DNA of 64,000 nt from contig NC_064039.1 of the NCBI RefSeq assembly GCF_932526225.1, positions 3,609,001-3,673,000 of the forward strand, written 5' to 3'. A program made the position numbers and the translations under genes. Within the stretch, counting starts at the first letter, position 1; each line of letters begins with the position of its first letter. Source of the stretch: Nematostella vectensis. Taxonomy: Eukaryota; Cnidaria; Anthozoa; Actiniaria; Edwardsiidae. The notes under the pieces are model-generated. The model did not search any database, had not been told where the DNA came from, and was given only the letters and a program-made list of their open reading frames with translations. This document shows positions 11,541-23,900 of the stretch, piece by piece.

Positions 11541-14500
11541 TCAGTCATTGTCAATGGAACAAAACAGGCAACATGAGAAGATCATGCCTAGCAGCTGAAA
11601 AAACAATTATATTGGCCTAGTTATAATAGACGTAGATCATCTGTATCAAAATATAAGAAACATTGCGAAATTGCCGGTCCCTACTGTTTATTTCCTAATA
11701 TATTTTTAATATATTGGGAGGGGGGGGGGGGGTAATCCAGTGCCCCACCCCTTACTATGGCGCTAAAACGCCTTTAGATATTATAACGTAACAACCACAT
11801 ATACTTGTGTCATTGGTCCAGATGGCTAGCTTGAGTGTGTCAGACCATTAACAATAATTGCATGATTCTTAGACTATCAGACGCTTAGTGGCGTGCTCTG
11901 TCATTTTAATGGTCATTACCTGTACGATGGATATGCCAACGGCGATTGCTCCGATCAAAATCATGTGTTTATCCACAAACGTCTTCAATTCATTTACGCA
12001 GCCCTGGGGAATAGAAAACAGTAATTGGTTAATATGATCGTCTGTATGGGCAATGACAAGTACCTCCTCCCCCCGGTTTTGCCGAGCAAAAGCCCGCCCC
12101 TAAGGTTGATTTTTGATGAGGGAAACCCAACACTTCCTTCTTGCTTTTCGTGAGGGTTCTCAACACACACATTGCTTTTGCTAGGTATGGAACATGTTGT
12201 GACCCCACCTACCCCTTGTTTTCGCTAAATGTGAACCCCCTAAGGTTTTGAGAGCCACACACCCCATCCATTTCTTTGTTGTGTGATGCCCTTTGTTCCC
12301 ATTGCTGTTGGCCCGGGAGGGGGGGGGGGGGGGGGGGGGGGTGGTACTCTCAAGAAAAGTAGACATGTTGATTGTCCTATCTTTTAGGGTATAAAATTTC
12401 TGCTATTCCTTAGGGGATGTTTAAGGATTTTCCCAATTCTGCTATCTCTTAGGGTTAAAAATTCCTTCTACCACACCCAATTGGCTATCTCTTAGGGGTA
12501 AGAACACTTCTGTTGACCACGCACAAAATGCCATCCAGTAGGGTTAAAATTGTTTTTTTCCGATGACAAATACCGACGTCTGTTTTTATCGTCCCCCCGA
12601 GGTTAATGGGTTATTTGTCTTGCGTACCGAGGAATAGACTTCCTTATAGGTATCATCTTTGTAGCATGTGGTCTTATTGGCATTCTCCGTACAGCAGCTA
12701 AGTGGGACAATCTTGTCTTTGTTCAGATCACGTTTCCATTTGCTGCCCAACCAATCACCAGGACGTTCCCCGCCACAGCACTTCAACTGTTGAGAGAAAG
12801 ATCAGGTCAAAACGTTGACTTAAAAACAACAACCTCCTCCTCTTAAATCTTGTTCAAGTAGGGCAGGCAGCTAGCACGTGTCCAGGGGGAGTAGGTGCCG
12901 GATCCAGGAAATATCCTGGATACAGGCCCGTACCCAGGATTTTTTTGTGGGGGTGTGACATTCGAAAAAGTAGACCTAATTTTCAGAGGTGGGGGGTGGG
13001 GTTGGAGGGGTTGGGTTTTCCGATAAAAATCTGACATTACGGGGTTTTTTTTTTCGGATTTTTCTACAAAAAAGTTTGACATATAGATTTATGATATACC
13101 AGACTGAGTTATCTAGAATGCTTTTTTTTTTATCTAATTCGCTTATACTTCATTGTTTTGTCTACAAATAGAACATCTATTGCGGACTGGAAGTGGATTT
13201 TCTTCAGTTGTTGGGGGTTGGGAACGCACACCCTGCACCCCATCTGGGTACAGGCCTGGGATATTCTGTTTACAAAAAAAGGAAACGCTGAATACTGTCG
13301 CCTCAATTTTCAACAAAAAGAATGAAGACATGCGGCTCATACTTTACATACTGACTCTAAACTTTTTGACCTGTTCACACATACAGGTGTAAGTAGGTCT
13401 GAATCTGAGCCAAATACTTTGCATGTTTTTAAAAAAGGACACCGACACACACACACACACACACACTGATTCTAACTAGTATAAAATGATAGCCATTGAT
13501 TTCTCCTGTGTCCTCTACTTCAAAACATACATTTTCTTACCCAAGGGCCATTTTTTTAAATAACTTACTTGAATCTGTAAATTGTTGATGTGTGACTCCA
13601 CTTCTGAGTCATAGCCATACGTATTCCGGATTTGTTCATCTAAGTTTATCTTGATTTCTTCTTGGACCTGATGCCAGAGTAAGGAGAATTTCAAATAGAG
13701 TTCAAATAAGTTAACTTGTCTAGAAAGGGATAGGAGTATGGTCAGCAAATATTTTAACCACTAAGTAAATGCAAGGGTGTTACCAAAGAAATTACAATCC
13801 TAAATTGAAGATTTTTCTAGTTTTCTAGACCTCTATTAATTCATGACCTCCAGCTCCAGACACCATGAAGGATATCAAACCTTTAAAAGTTATACACCCT
13901 ATGGGGTAGGAGAAGCATATTTAACTGAGGGGGAGTCACAACCAGATTCCATCATGTTTAATTGTTTTGTGTGAGACTTGTTAGAGTAGCGGCCTTCACC
14001 TTGTCCCGATAAATAAACCCAAGAATTCCAGCAACTATCTCAGCACAGAAGATGATCAGCAACAGAGCAAAAAACTGTAAAAGAGAGTAAAAAGAGAACC
14101 AATCAACTAACATATTGACATAATTGTTGAAGTTGCAGGCTTGTTTTTCAGTTATTCACGAGATACATTATAGCTATATATCCAGGATATACAAACAGGG
14201 TAGGTGGGGGGGGGGGGGGGGGGGGGGAATTCACATACACACACACACACAAATCTGAATCCTATTCTAGACTTTAAGTGTGAGGTGCAAGTTACAGGAG
14301 TCATTGGGAGCCCTTATAGTACAGTAGCTGGCATGCATAGGACATATACATGGCAAGACAAAGAACACTACCACTGAGAACAATCATGAACAATGGGTTC
14401 TGGATATAATGCGCACCCTGTTTTTCGAGGTCATTTTGGGAGTAAAAAAGTGCACATTATATGCAGGTAAATAGAGATGGTAACCCTTACTGTAGCAAGT

Positions 14501-17500
14501 ATGCACTGGCTTTCTCTAGGGGAGATATACTTTAGGGGTAGCCATGGGGAAATCTAAGACTTGCTGAGGCACCAAGACCCGCGTTTCAGAAACCAAGCCA
14601 GAGACTTTTGTCAAATTTCAGAATCGGAGCCCAAGCTTTTCAGGTCTTTTAAACCCGAGTGCAAGCTTGCAGTTCAATAAAGCTTCAAGCGTGAGACAAC
14701 GTTGAAGTTGTTATTGTTTAGAGAATCGTTTCTCTAGACAATCACGATACAAACGAAATGTCAAATGTTTTGTTCTATGTTGTGAGTCTGATTGGCTTAC
14801 ATATCAATCAGTCTGGTCCAGGTCACACACAAATCCAGGCCCGAACTAAAACAACTAACAACATAAAACAGATCGTGTTTAACAAAATTCAAGAACGTGC
14901 TAGAAAAAAATAAGGCTTTGAGACCCACAAAATTTTGAAAAATCAGGATGTCGGGACTTGCATAAAAAACACTGAGATTCCAAGACTTTGCAAAATTTTG
15001 GTGAGACATTCGAAATTTCAAAGTACCCATTGCTACCCATTGTTAATTTGAATCCTTACTATAGCAAACATGGAGTGGCTTTTCCTAAGGAAGAGTCATT
15101 ACATACATGCTTGGCAGGGCAGGTGATATAGGAGTTGATTGAAACCCTTACTGTAGCAAGCACGCAGCAGATTTCGCTAGTTGAGAGTCATAAGGGCAAG
15201 TTATATAGGAGTTGATTAGAACCCTTACTGTAGCAAGCATGCAGCAGATTTCGCTAGTTGAGAGTCAATATATAAAAGGGCAAGTTATATAGGAGTTGAT
15301 TGAAACCCTTACTGTAGCAAGCATGCAGCGGCTCTCCTTTACTGCTCCACAACAGCCAAAGAAACCAACAAAGGTGACGAATGCACCTGCCCCAATCATG
15401 GTCCATGCTGGTATGGAGTAGCCACTGCTGCCGAGGAATGAGTCAAACTGGCCAGCATCTACCTTGGTCCATATTCCAATCCCAAGAACTGCTAGTCCAG
15501 ACAGCTGGCAATAGAGAACAAAGCACAATATCAAAGGCATTCACACATTGAAGCCACACTAAGACTGATTCCCCTCCAGGATAACAATAGAAATTTCAGG
15601 ATTTTAAACCTGCATCCTACTTTTTGTTAGTTTTCAACTTGGTTTTTGCTCCAAGAAAAAATATGAAATTTTGAACAGGCCCTAACAGGGATTTTCCTTG
15701 GGGGGGGGGGGGGGGGGGGGGGAGGGAGGCAAAATACGGAGTGAACCTAATTTTTCTAGAGGAGGGGGTTAGTTTTCTGAAAGAACAAAAAGGGACTTTT
15801 TATGGCATTGCAGTACCTCCACGGTATGTATCAAAAAAGTTTTACCTTTTAGATTTATGACATACCTGAGTGATCTAGAATTCCTTTTCAATCTACAAAG
15901 TAATTCCCTGATGCTTTATAGTTTTGTCTACAACTGCCACATCCATTGAGAACCAGAAGATGACTTTACGCCATTGTAGAGGGGGTGCAAATGCCCCCCC
16001 CCCTGGGAACAGGCCTGTTGAAGGCTTCGAAGCACTTATTCACACAAATGAGAAAAACCCTCAGAAAATATGGAGATTATTTCAGAGGCCTTTAATTCTG
16101 GTTAATGCTTGATATCCTTCTATGTTTTAGTTGCTTTAGAACAAAAAATAGGGGTGTAGCCAGGATTTTTAACAGGAGGGGCCCAAAAAGGCCCATTTTA
16201 GACATTTTCTCCTGTATTTTAAAATAATGTCTCATACATATACTTTATTTTTGGCTGCTGGAAGGGGGGCTCCTGGAAAGAAAGTATAATAACTGGATAA
16301 AGGAGGCTTTCTTGAAATCTTGAAGCCCCACCCTTTTGGAATTTGTAGTCTCTGGTCTAAAACTAGTCAAGTTAAATTGTCTTAGGGTACCTTAAGCCCT
16401 CTCCCCAGAGGTAATAACACGTCATCTCTGCAATGGTCAGGTGACAACATACAAATACCAAAGCGATTACACTTTTTGATAAGATGAATAACTGGATGAT
16501 CTTGGGATTTGAAATGCTAAGCTACAATCATATAAACCAAACATATCTGATCAAAGTGAGAAAGCAAGATTTGCTTCTGATAATAAAATTGAGTATCAAA
16601 AACCGCAATAAATTCACATTATCTTTTATATATGGTTAAGAGAAAGATAGTGCTTTGCAAAGTCAATGAGAGATGTATCAACTCTTAATTAAAATTTGAA
16701 TAATTGCGTAAGACATGCATATTAATGAAAAAATGTAAAGCATTCATAGATATTTGACAAGTCGGGCAAAAAAATGATTAAATTTGACCTCCGTCATCCA
16801 TAAACATAAAGCAAAGGTTTATTATCCCCAAAAGAAAGAAAAATAAAAAAATAAATAAATGTTTCTTGACTTTTGTTCGTGTTATTTAAAATTCCAAATT
16901 TCATTAGGATGATGATTTCTTGACATATTTATACGAACCGGAAAATAGAGATTCAATAGGTATTATCATAACCTCTAAATGCCGAGGCTCGCTAATATTT
17001 GAACGATAAAAAATATAGAAAACTGACTTGCGAAAGAGCCTAAAGCAATCACATCAAACTAATAATGATTTCTTATTACAAGGACTTAACCGTCAATAAC
17101 AAGGCTACTGTGTAGTGGTTCAGTTTGTGGTTAATTGTCTTCCTTTATCAGCTAAAACATCATTTTACACCTTGTCAGTATTATAAACTAAAAACTCACG
17201 TAATCTTTACAAAAATACTCTAAAACATTCGAATAAAATTAAGGTATTCTCGTGTGTGGGTGAAAGTTCTATCATGAAGGTATTTTATGCAAATAAAACA
17301 AAAAAATTCACAAATAATTTCTTTTGTGGAATAAAATAATCCACATTACTTTGTTCTTAGTCACCGCACTATAATTAAAATGTAGGATTTTGACTTTAAA
17401 AGACACAAAGACATTATTCTTTAGAGAAATTGAAGGAGCTACTGTTAATTCTTCTATTCAATTAACACAATGTTCGGTGTTCATTATGAAAGCATTTCTG

Positions 17501-18363
17501 GGACCTATTTCTTCTGCATGTAACACTCACAGTACAAAAGATTTAGGTGGTGCGAAATAATTTAGGAAATCAACCAGCCCGATATAAATAAAACAAATAA
17601 TCAAAATTGCATCTAATCCTTTGGACGTTATAAGAAAAGCTACTGACATCTTTTATATCCGCATAGGAAATCAATATTATACAGACTAAAGGAGAGTGCA
17701 GATAATAAACTTGCGATGATTATGAAACTCGGATGTGACTGTCAGTGCTTCAAGCAAAGCTTTTAGTAGCGATATGGAATCAAACCGACCATAGTCTGCA
17801 AGTAGTATGCGTATCGTACGTTACTATGACCACATTATTTGTTCTCAAAATAATATACTGACAACATAAAAATGTTACAAGAGCTATCTGAATTATAAAC
17901 GGCTATGGTTGCAAACATTGCGTAAGCTCTTATGCCCCTGAGAACAGACGGAGAATCAATTCGGGAGGGCTGTAAAACGATTGTTTGAGGTCGCAGTCAA
18001 ATGTACACAATAACACAAACATAACAGAATGTTCTGGCTATGTATTTACTCTAATGAGGAAGTCAGCATAGCCTACTATAAGTATGTTATAGTTTCGATT
18101 TGCGTTCCAACTGTTGCGCTGAAATAGCTAGTGCTATAAGCTAGAATCATCTTAAAAAACAACGCAAATAACATGACACACATCTTCTATTACTACTACG
18201 CTATACGCGCGCTTATGCACTAGAATTACACGCTCGAGTAAGCTAAACATCAGTCGTCGCAGTATCTAGGTTTACTACTGTTTGGAAACACTCAATATGT
18301 ACTCACCCAGAAAAAAAAGTTAAATACAAACAGCAGATATTTCATGCACTTGATCCCGCACAT
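11541..18363 (-). CDS. Tetraspanin B (seven coding exons, about 239 aa)
   Basis: Coding exons on the minus strand, 5' to 3', all phase 0: 18363-18307, 15504-15313, 14074-14000, 13667-13569, 12786-12628, 12003-11920, 11594-11541 (stop TGA). Exon sizes 57/192/75/99/159/84/54 nearly match tetraspanin A. The N-terminus MCGIKCMKYLLFVF has paired cysteines. TM2 is followed by FFGCCGAVKESRC. The large extracellular loop has LKCCGGERPGDW, VPLSCC, TTCYKDD and SGCVNEL, giving six cysteines. TM4 continues into LLGMIFSCCLFCSIDND. The penultimate donor (TCG|GTACGC at 12628) was chosen because it joins in frame to GCVNEL. The exon-2 donor is repeated downstream in its own intron. Confidence 0.92.
12922..13258. 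mobile_element. GGCCCGTACCCAG-family inverted-repeat element, copy 1
   Basis: It begins ACAGGCCCGTACCCAGGATT and ends with the near inverse CATCTGGGTACAGGCCTG. The interior has a G-rich stretch, a segment related to TTGTCTACAAATAGAACATC, and no coding capacity. It lies in intron 4 of tetraspanin B. Related copies are at 15690-16018 and 41168-41528, with a partial one at 38575-38652. Confidence 0.75.
14482..15330 (-). repeat. Repeated copies of the tetraspanin B exon-2 5' splice site
   Basis: On the minus strand exon 2 ends CTGCATGCTTGCTACA|GTAAGGGTT (boundary 15313/15312). The same exon-end-plus-donor block recurs in the following intron with boundaries at 15229/15228 and 15152/15151 (nearly exact), at 15060/15059 (degenerate; GT replaced in part) and at 14491/14490. 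Spacing is 84, 77, 92 and about 569 bases. Between close copies the intronic segment with CAATCAACTCCTATATAAC is also repeated. Unlike tetraspanin A, reading through hits a stop within 16 codons. Confidence 0.88.
15690..16018. mobile_element. GGCCCGTACCCAG-family inverted-repeat element, copy 2
   Basis: The right end reads CCCTGGGAACAGGCCTG, matching the family terminus. The interior shares GTTTTGTCTACAACTGCCAC and the adjacent ATCCATTGAGAACCAGAAG with the copy at 41168. The left end is eroded and starts around a long poly-G run. It lies in intron 1 of tetraspanin B. Confidence 0.65.
16147..16345. mobile_element. Fragment of the GCGTAGCC inverted-repeat element
   Basis: It opens with GGGGTGTAGCCAGGATTTTT and shares a block containing AGGCCCATTTTAGACATTTT and ATAATGTCTCATACATATAC with the element at 38926-39071 in reverse orientation. 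Only one terminus is recognisable. Confidence 0.5.
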
Positions 18364-18530
18364 TTTGAGTCACTCAGGAGCAGCCGAGAGTAGTCCAGTC
18401 TTTGTGCTTTCCTGTGTTGTAAGCGCAGCGGTCGATTTCTTCTCGGTTACATCTGTTGACAAACGCTACAGTCTAACTCTCCCTGTGTTAGCGGGAGCCA
18501 GCGCCTTCTCGTATCAAAACCCTTGTTAGG

Positions 18531-18677
18531 CAGGTTGCTGTGTGATTCTTTCACGTGATTGGTCGCTTGGTACTCCTTTATCAACGATTCACCACTGAAG
18601 TGTTTTGCTCGCTTTTGGCAGGCGAAAGACGGAATCGTGTTGTTATGGTGATGATTGACAAGTAAGAAGTGATCTGC
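18531..18677 (+). repeat. Direct repeat, copy 1, beside the tetraspanin B promoter
   Basis: It starts CAGGTTGCTGTGTGATTCTT and includes TTCACCACTGAAGTG and GAAAGACGGAATCGTGTTG. The same order and orientation recur at 19744-19907. This copy ends about 170 bases upstream of the tetraspanin B start codon, so it may include promoter sequence. Confidence 0.85.
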
Positions 18678-19232
18678 ATATCACAAGCCAGCTGTATTGT
18701 CTCACGCAGGGGCTATTATTCTAAAAACCTCAAAATTACCCTTCATAAAGAGATGGGTGTCTTTCTAAATGAATGGAATTGCTTGGTGTATCACTTGGGG
18801 AAGGACAAAAATTATATCACGATTGTATTTATTTATTTATTTTTTATTTTCCATTTTGTAGGCCAAATTTTCGTATTTAATATTATGAGACATTTTCAGG
18901 GCAGACTGAACAAGGTGAATCGTTTCAAGCTTATTTACATCAGAATATTGGCGCGAAACGCAAAAACCGAGTCTGTCCTTGAGGAGTCTTATTAAAGACA
19001 AAAATTTGGCAAAGTCGAATACCAATTTTTTGTGCATTGTAAGATTGTATTCATGATGCCCTTTTAAAAGCCTCGCCTCGTCACTTGTCAATGGAGAGAA
19101 ACCTTAATTATGCAGGGAGGAATATTTAAAAATGAATTGGCTTTTACAAATGTTTGCATTCCTGCGCGGTGTGTCGCTTTTTCACGAAAATACTCAGAAT
19201 ATTTAAGAAAATAGTCATCGTGGCATATACCC

Positions 19233-19299
19233 TGGGTACCAGAGGCTCCGAGTTTCGCGGCGAGAACGATTTGAGCGAAGCTTGGAGCCTCTGGTACCC
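19233..19299. mobile_element. 67-bp foldback with GGTACCAGAGGCTCC arms
   Basis: The left arm GGGTACCAGAGGCTCC is the exact inverse of the right arm GGAGCCTCTGGTACCC. A related GAGGCTCTGGTACCCAGGGT junction occurs at 40433-40462, suggesting a repeated family. It is too short to encode anything. Confidence 0.7.
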
Positions 19300-19743
19300 G
19301 AGGAAGTGACTTAAGATCGCCGTTTTTGATAAAACATACAGTGTAATTTGATTTTGCTTTGTCAAATGTCATTTAACAGCAACATCATACTGAATTGTAT
19401 TATTGAATTGATGTATCAAAGTCCCATCAAGGGTCATTAAATTCCCACAAAAGTCCTCCAGCCGTAACAAGCTTGATACAAAATTGATACGTAAAACATC
19501 TCGCAATAACAAGAACGATATACTTTCAGACCAACATACGATTTTCGCCCCAATACCCCGGCTAACTGGGGACCATAATTGATGAGGAAGGACGGGAGGC
19601 AAAAACAAACTTCTCTGTTCGTCCTGCAAGTAGCAAACAGACAACGAAGTAGCAATAGGGGGCGCCAGCAGTCTCGGGTAATGCACTCGGTTCCATTCTC
19701 ACGCGATCAACCCGACCCGAATTAGACACTTTTAGACTTTAGA

Positions 19744-19907
19744 CAGGTTGCTGTGTAATCTCTCCTTCGAGAGATTGTTCGCTTGAAACTTATTTATCAA
19801 AGTTCACCACTGAAGTGCTGGGGAGTGCTATGCTTGCTTCGTCACGACGAAAGACGGAATCGTGTTGCTATAGTGATGATTGACGTGTAAGAATTAGGAA
19901 TCTGTCG
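19744..19907 (+). repeat. Direct repeat, copy 2
   Basis: Partner of 18531-18677 in the same orientation, about 1.2 kb away. It shares CAGGTTGCTGTGT, TTCACCACTGAAGTG and ACGAAAGACGGAATCGTGTT, with several indels between them. It lies 1.0 kb upstream of the tetraspanin C start. Confidence 0.85.
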
Positions 19908-20942
19908 GGCTGGACTGCGCTGAAAGGCGCGTAAGAGAATGGGCGTACCACCCTCTCCTGGAAATCAACCGACGAGGCTGCAAAAGGGGCGTGAATAAAC
20001 AAGCCTGTCACAAAGTTATCAAAGCGCTCAGTTGGTCAATAACTTAAGACACGTTCGAGGCTTTGTACATGGAAAGAACTTACTTTGAAGCTGTGAGATG
20101 TAAGATTAATTAAAGATGGGGTAAATGTGGGATGATATGGTATTTCGATGTATCCTTAGACTATTCTCCCTCTAATAAAGCACTTTTCAGCATACCCTAC
20201 CATATATACGTCTTCAATGCCTTACAAACCGAAGGACGGACTTTAAAAGTTTTATTTTTGTTATTTTGCGATTTATCTCTCACTTTACGAAATTCAGCTT
20301 TACTCCTATTTCTCAGTAGTATTTGCGTTGTGTTGCTTAGAAAACATAGACGCAATAAAGTAAATATTATTGTTTGTGACTATCGAGCATCGCGTACATC
20401 GTGACGTATGATGGAATTCTCCCGATTATCCAACCATAGCGTCACGATAATAGTCTCGGTTTGTGTAATAAATAGCAAGCTGCAAAACACCTGCCAATTA
20501 CCCTGGCAACCGGGCAAATGCAAAACAGAGGTATTATAAGTACTGAAAACTGAAGAGACTTCTTGCAAAACAGTGCTATCAACATTTAAGTGAGAGCGAG
20601 TGGGTTTAAGGATCTTAAGAGTGAGTATGTGACTGTTTAGTGTTTCACCCCTTTTAGATATTATATAGTCCTTAACACTTCTTTGACTATGGATAATCCC
20701 TCCTCCGACACTTCAACATTAACTTGAACTTATAATTCTATATATTATAAATCTGCTAGAGTAATATAACTCCGTTTGTCATTGACGAGGCGATGTAAAA
20801 TACATGTGCTTTATTTTATCTCTACTATGCCCTTATTGAAATGCTATGGATAGTACACACGAGTCAACAAGCACGGGTGAATACTTTGTGGCATTTAAAC
20901 ATGAACATGTTTTTTTTTTATCATTGTAGGGATAACCTTAAG

Positions 20943-23900
20943 ATGACAAAGTACACGGAAGCTCCGCCAGCGATCAAATGGGTCGTGATCACCATACATT
21001 TCATATTTCTTGTAAGTACCACGAAAAACATTAACTTAACAGAATATGGATCTAATGAAGGTCCCATTAACTATTCCTCTTTTTGTGTGTAAATTTTCGG
21101 CTGTTTGTAAAACGTAACAGCTCATCACGCTAATGAAATTGTTTCATGTTTTCCAGTGGCAAACATAAAAACTGAACGATGTGAGAAATTTGATTGTTTT
21201 ATTTTAGACGAGGATGTTCTACGGAGACGAACTTTAACCGTATTTGAAAAAAAATTAAACAACATAAATTGTTGAAATGAAGATAGAAGTCAAACTTTTC
21301 CGTAACCTTGGCGACAAAATCACGTATGGACATAAACGAGGTGCTATATACACCTTTTAAGTGTATTAAAATACACTATTAAGATACTTTTAAGTAGGAG
21401 AAATACCAAGACTATCAAACCCAAAAAAAAAGAAACAACCATGAATTCAACTATGTTTGTCGAGCTGTTTTCCTATGCCTAGCAACAACTGACGCGACCT
21501 CACATTGAGTTAGTCTCCTTTTGCATTCACTTTCACAGATCTTTGGGATTATTCTGATTTCCGTTGGAGCCTGGGTCGAGATCCATGCGGGCCCGCACTC
21601 GGACATATCAGCGTTCAATGTTTTGGCGGGAAATCGTGTGCTCATGTTCACTGGATGTGTGCTTGCGTTGGTCTCACTCGCCGGCATTGTCGCCGCAACC
21701 ATAAACAGCAAAGTCTTTCTTATCATTGTAAGTGTGTGCAAAAGAATTGTGTTCAATTGTTTCTGTTTTTTTATTTCTCATATTGAGACCTCATATCATT
21801 TTGAAATAGAAATGTGCATCCTCTATATCGTTTTCTTGAGCATCATATAACTAAAGATGGTGTACAAGCTTTTTATTTATTCTTTCTTCTTGTTTATAGA
21901 TGTATTGTTTTTTCAGGTATTCGTTCTTCTTGTGATCACGTTAAGTTTCGAAATCGCAGGGATAATAGTAGCATGGGATAACCAAGCAAAGGTAACGTAA
22001 ATCCCACGCTAGCCAAATACTGCGTTTATACGCCAACAGGCGAAACACGAAACACGGCCAAATACTGCGTTTATACGCCAACAGGCGAAACACGATACAC
22101 GGCGAAATACTGCGTTTATACGCGAACAGGCGAAACACGGCGAAATACTGCGTATATACGCGAATAGGCGAAACACGAAACACGGCGAAATACTACGTTT
22201 ATACGCGAATAGGCGAAACACGAAACACGGCGAAATACTGCGTTTATACGCGAATAGGCGAAACACGACATGCTGTCATGTTTATACTGCGACGCGCGCT
22301 AGCGTGGCCACCTTGACAAAGCTAAAAAAATAGCATGCGAGCCTCATTATTTTGATGAACTTTAAAACTAGGGAGACTCCGCCGTGCTATGTCGCACGAA
22401 GCATTTTTTTCACCATGTTGGTTGGCTACTGACATTGATGCGAATCAGATAGCACGTTTCTCGCATTCTTATTGGCTCACTGTCAAGGTGGCCACGGTAG
22501 CGTGCGTTGCATTATAGCCTGCGTAGCAAGGTCAAAGGGTTGGGGAAGAAGAGAGACAGAGACGAGGCGAGCGCGGGGTCTTTTCCTCGTCTTCCCAGCC
22601 CTTTGCGCTTGCTACGCTTGCAAGTTGCATTGCAAAATAATCTTTCATGGGTAAGACTTGTTTTCCAAACTGCCACTTACTCTCTTAATTAGTGAAACTG
22701 GGACACTGATAGCCAGGATACTCGTTTTGAAAAATTAAGGCTTTAGTCGATTTAGTTTAGAGTTTGACAAGAAATTAGTTCTTAGGAATATTTTGTTTTT
22801 CAATAGATTAACAGAAGCATTCTTGCGGATTTAAAGAATCGGATCAAGAACTTCCCTGGGCCTGGTACAAGAGTGGTTGATAGCATCCAGGAAAGAGTAA
22901 GTGGAATGATGTCTCAGGATTTACCCTGATAAAAAACTAACACTAACACTAACTTTCAGGAAGGGGGGGGGGATTGCAGGGTTTTCAAGATTTTTGCCTA
23001 AAAATTTCGGGGCTTTAAATGGCCTTTCCAAGGACTTTTGAAAAGTGAATTAAACATTCATTTGTGAATGTTTAATATGGGGGCAACTCAAAACATGCAC
23101 TCAACGTCTCATAAACATTTCTTCTGGATGCTGTTTTCTATGAGTTGCCATTTATTTGGTGGATTTTTATTCAACATTCGCTTCCAGTCCTAGAGAGAAC
23201 ATTTCAAATTTGGAAAGTCCATGACTTTCCAGATTTTTAAGGACCCTGTGAATCCTGAGTGTCTGCCAGCAAATACAAAAATGTGATGGAAACCGTTTTA
23301 CTTATAAGAGGGGTGTAAGACCGAAAAACGTTTTCATGTGTTGCACTTTCTCCTTAACGCTCACCATGATTTTGAAATCAAAATCATGGTGAATTAAGAA
23401 ATAACTTTTACTCAACCCCGTATAGGAGGGAGGGGTTTCAGCTACTGACCTACTTTGCAGTTTCCACAGCATACGTTTTGAGCAGTCAGATCTGGTTTGA
23501 ATACAGTAGGCCTGCAAACATTTCTTTCTCCAACAGAATAAAACATACTTTTTTATTCATGTACTGTTATATTTTAGTTACAATGCTGTGGTGCCGACAG
23601 TGGTCCTAATGACTGGATGAACAATAAGCACTTCGTACAATCAGTCTCAGTTCCGGACTCCTGCTGTAAACAAGAGTACAGGGAAAAGGACTGCGGACTT
23701 GGACAGATTATTGCCAACACCAGAATACACACAGAGGTAAACACACAATTATTTGGAGGAACATATACTGTATAAGCATATTTTTTTTAGGAACAAGCAA
23801 GAAAATACAATCTCCATCCTTGTTCAATTTCCATCAAATTAAAATAACATAGGATAGAATGTGAACTGAATTCTTATACAATCCAAAAACGCCTCCACTT

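Larger units (their letters stand above)
18364..20942. other. Divergent intergenic region between tetraspanins B and C
   Basis: This should contain the promoters of both flanking genes. No protein gene was supported. It holds a duplicated block of about 150 bp (18531-18677 and 19744-19907), a short foldback element (19233-19299), and a probable 5' UTR exon of tetraspanin C whose acceptor (ATTGTAG) lies about 14 bases before its ATG at 20943. Confidence 0.55.
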
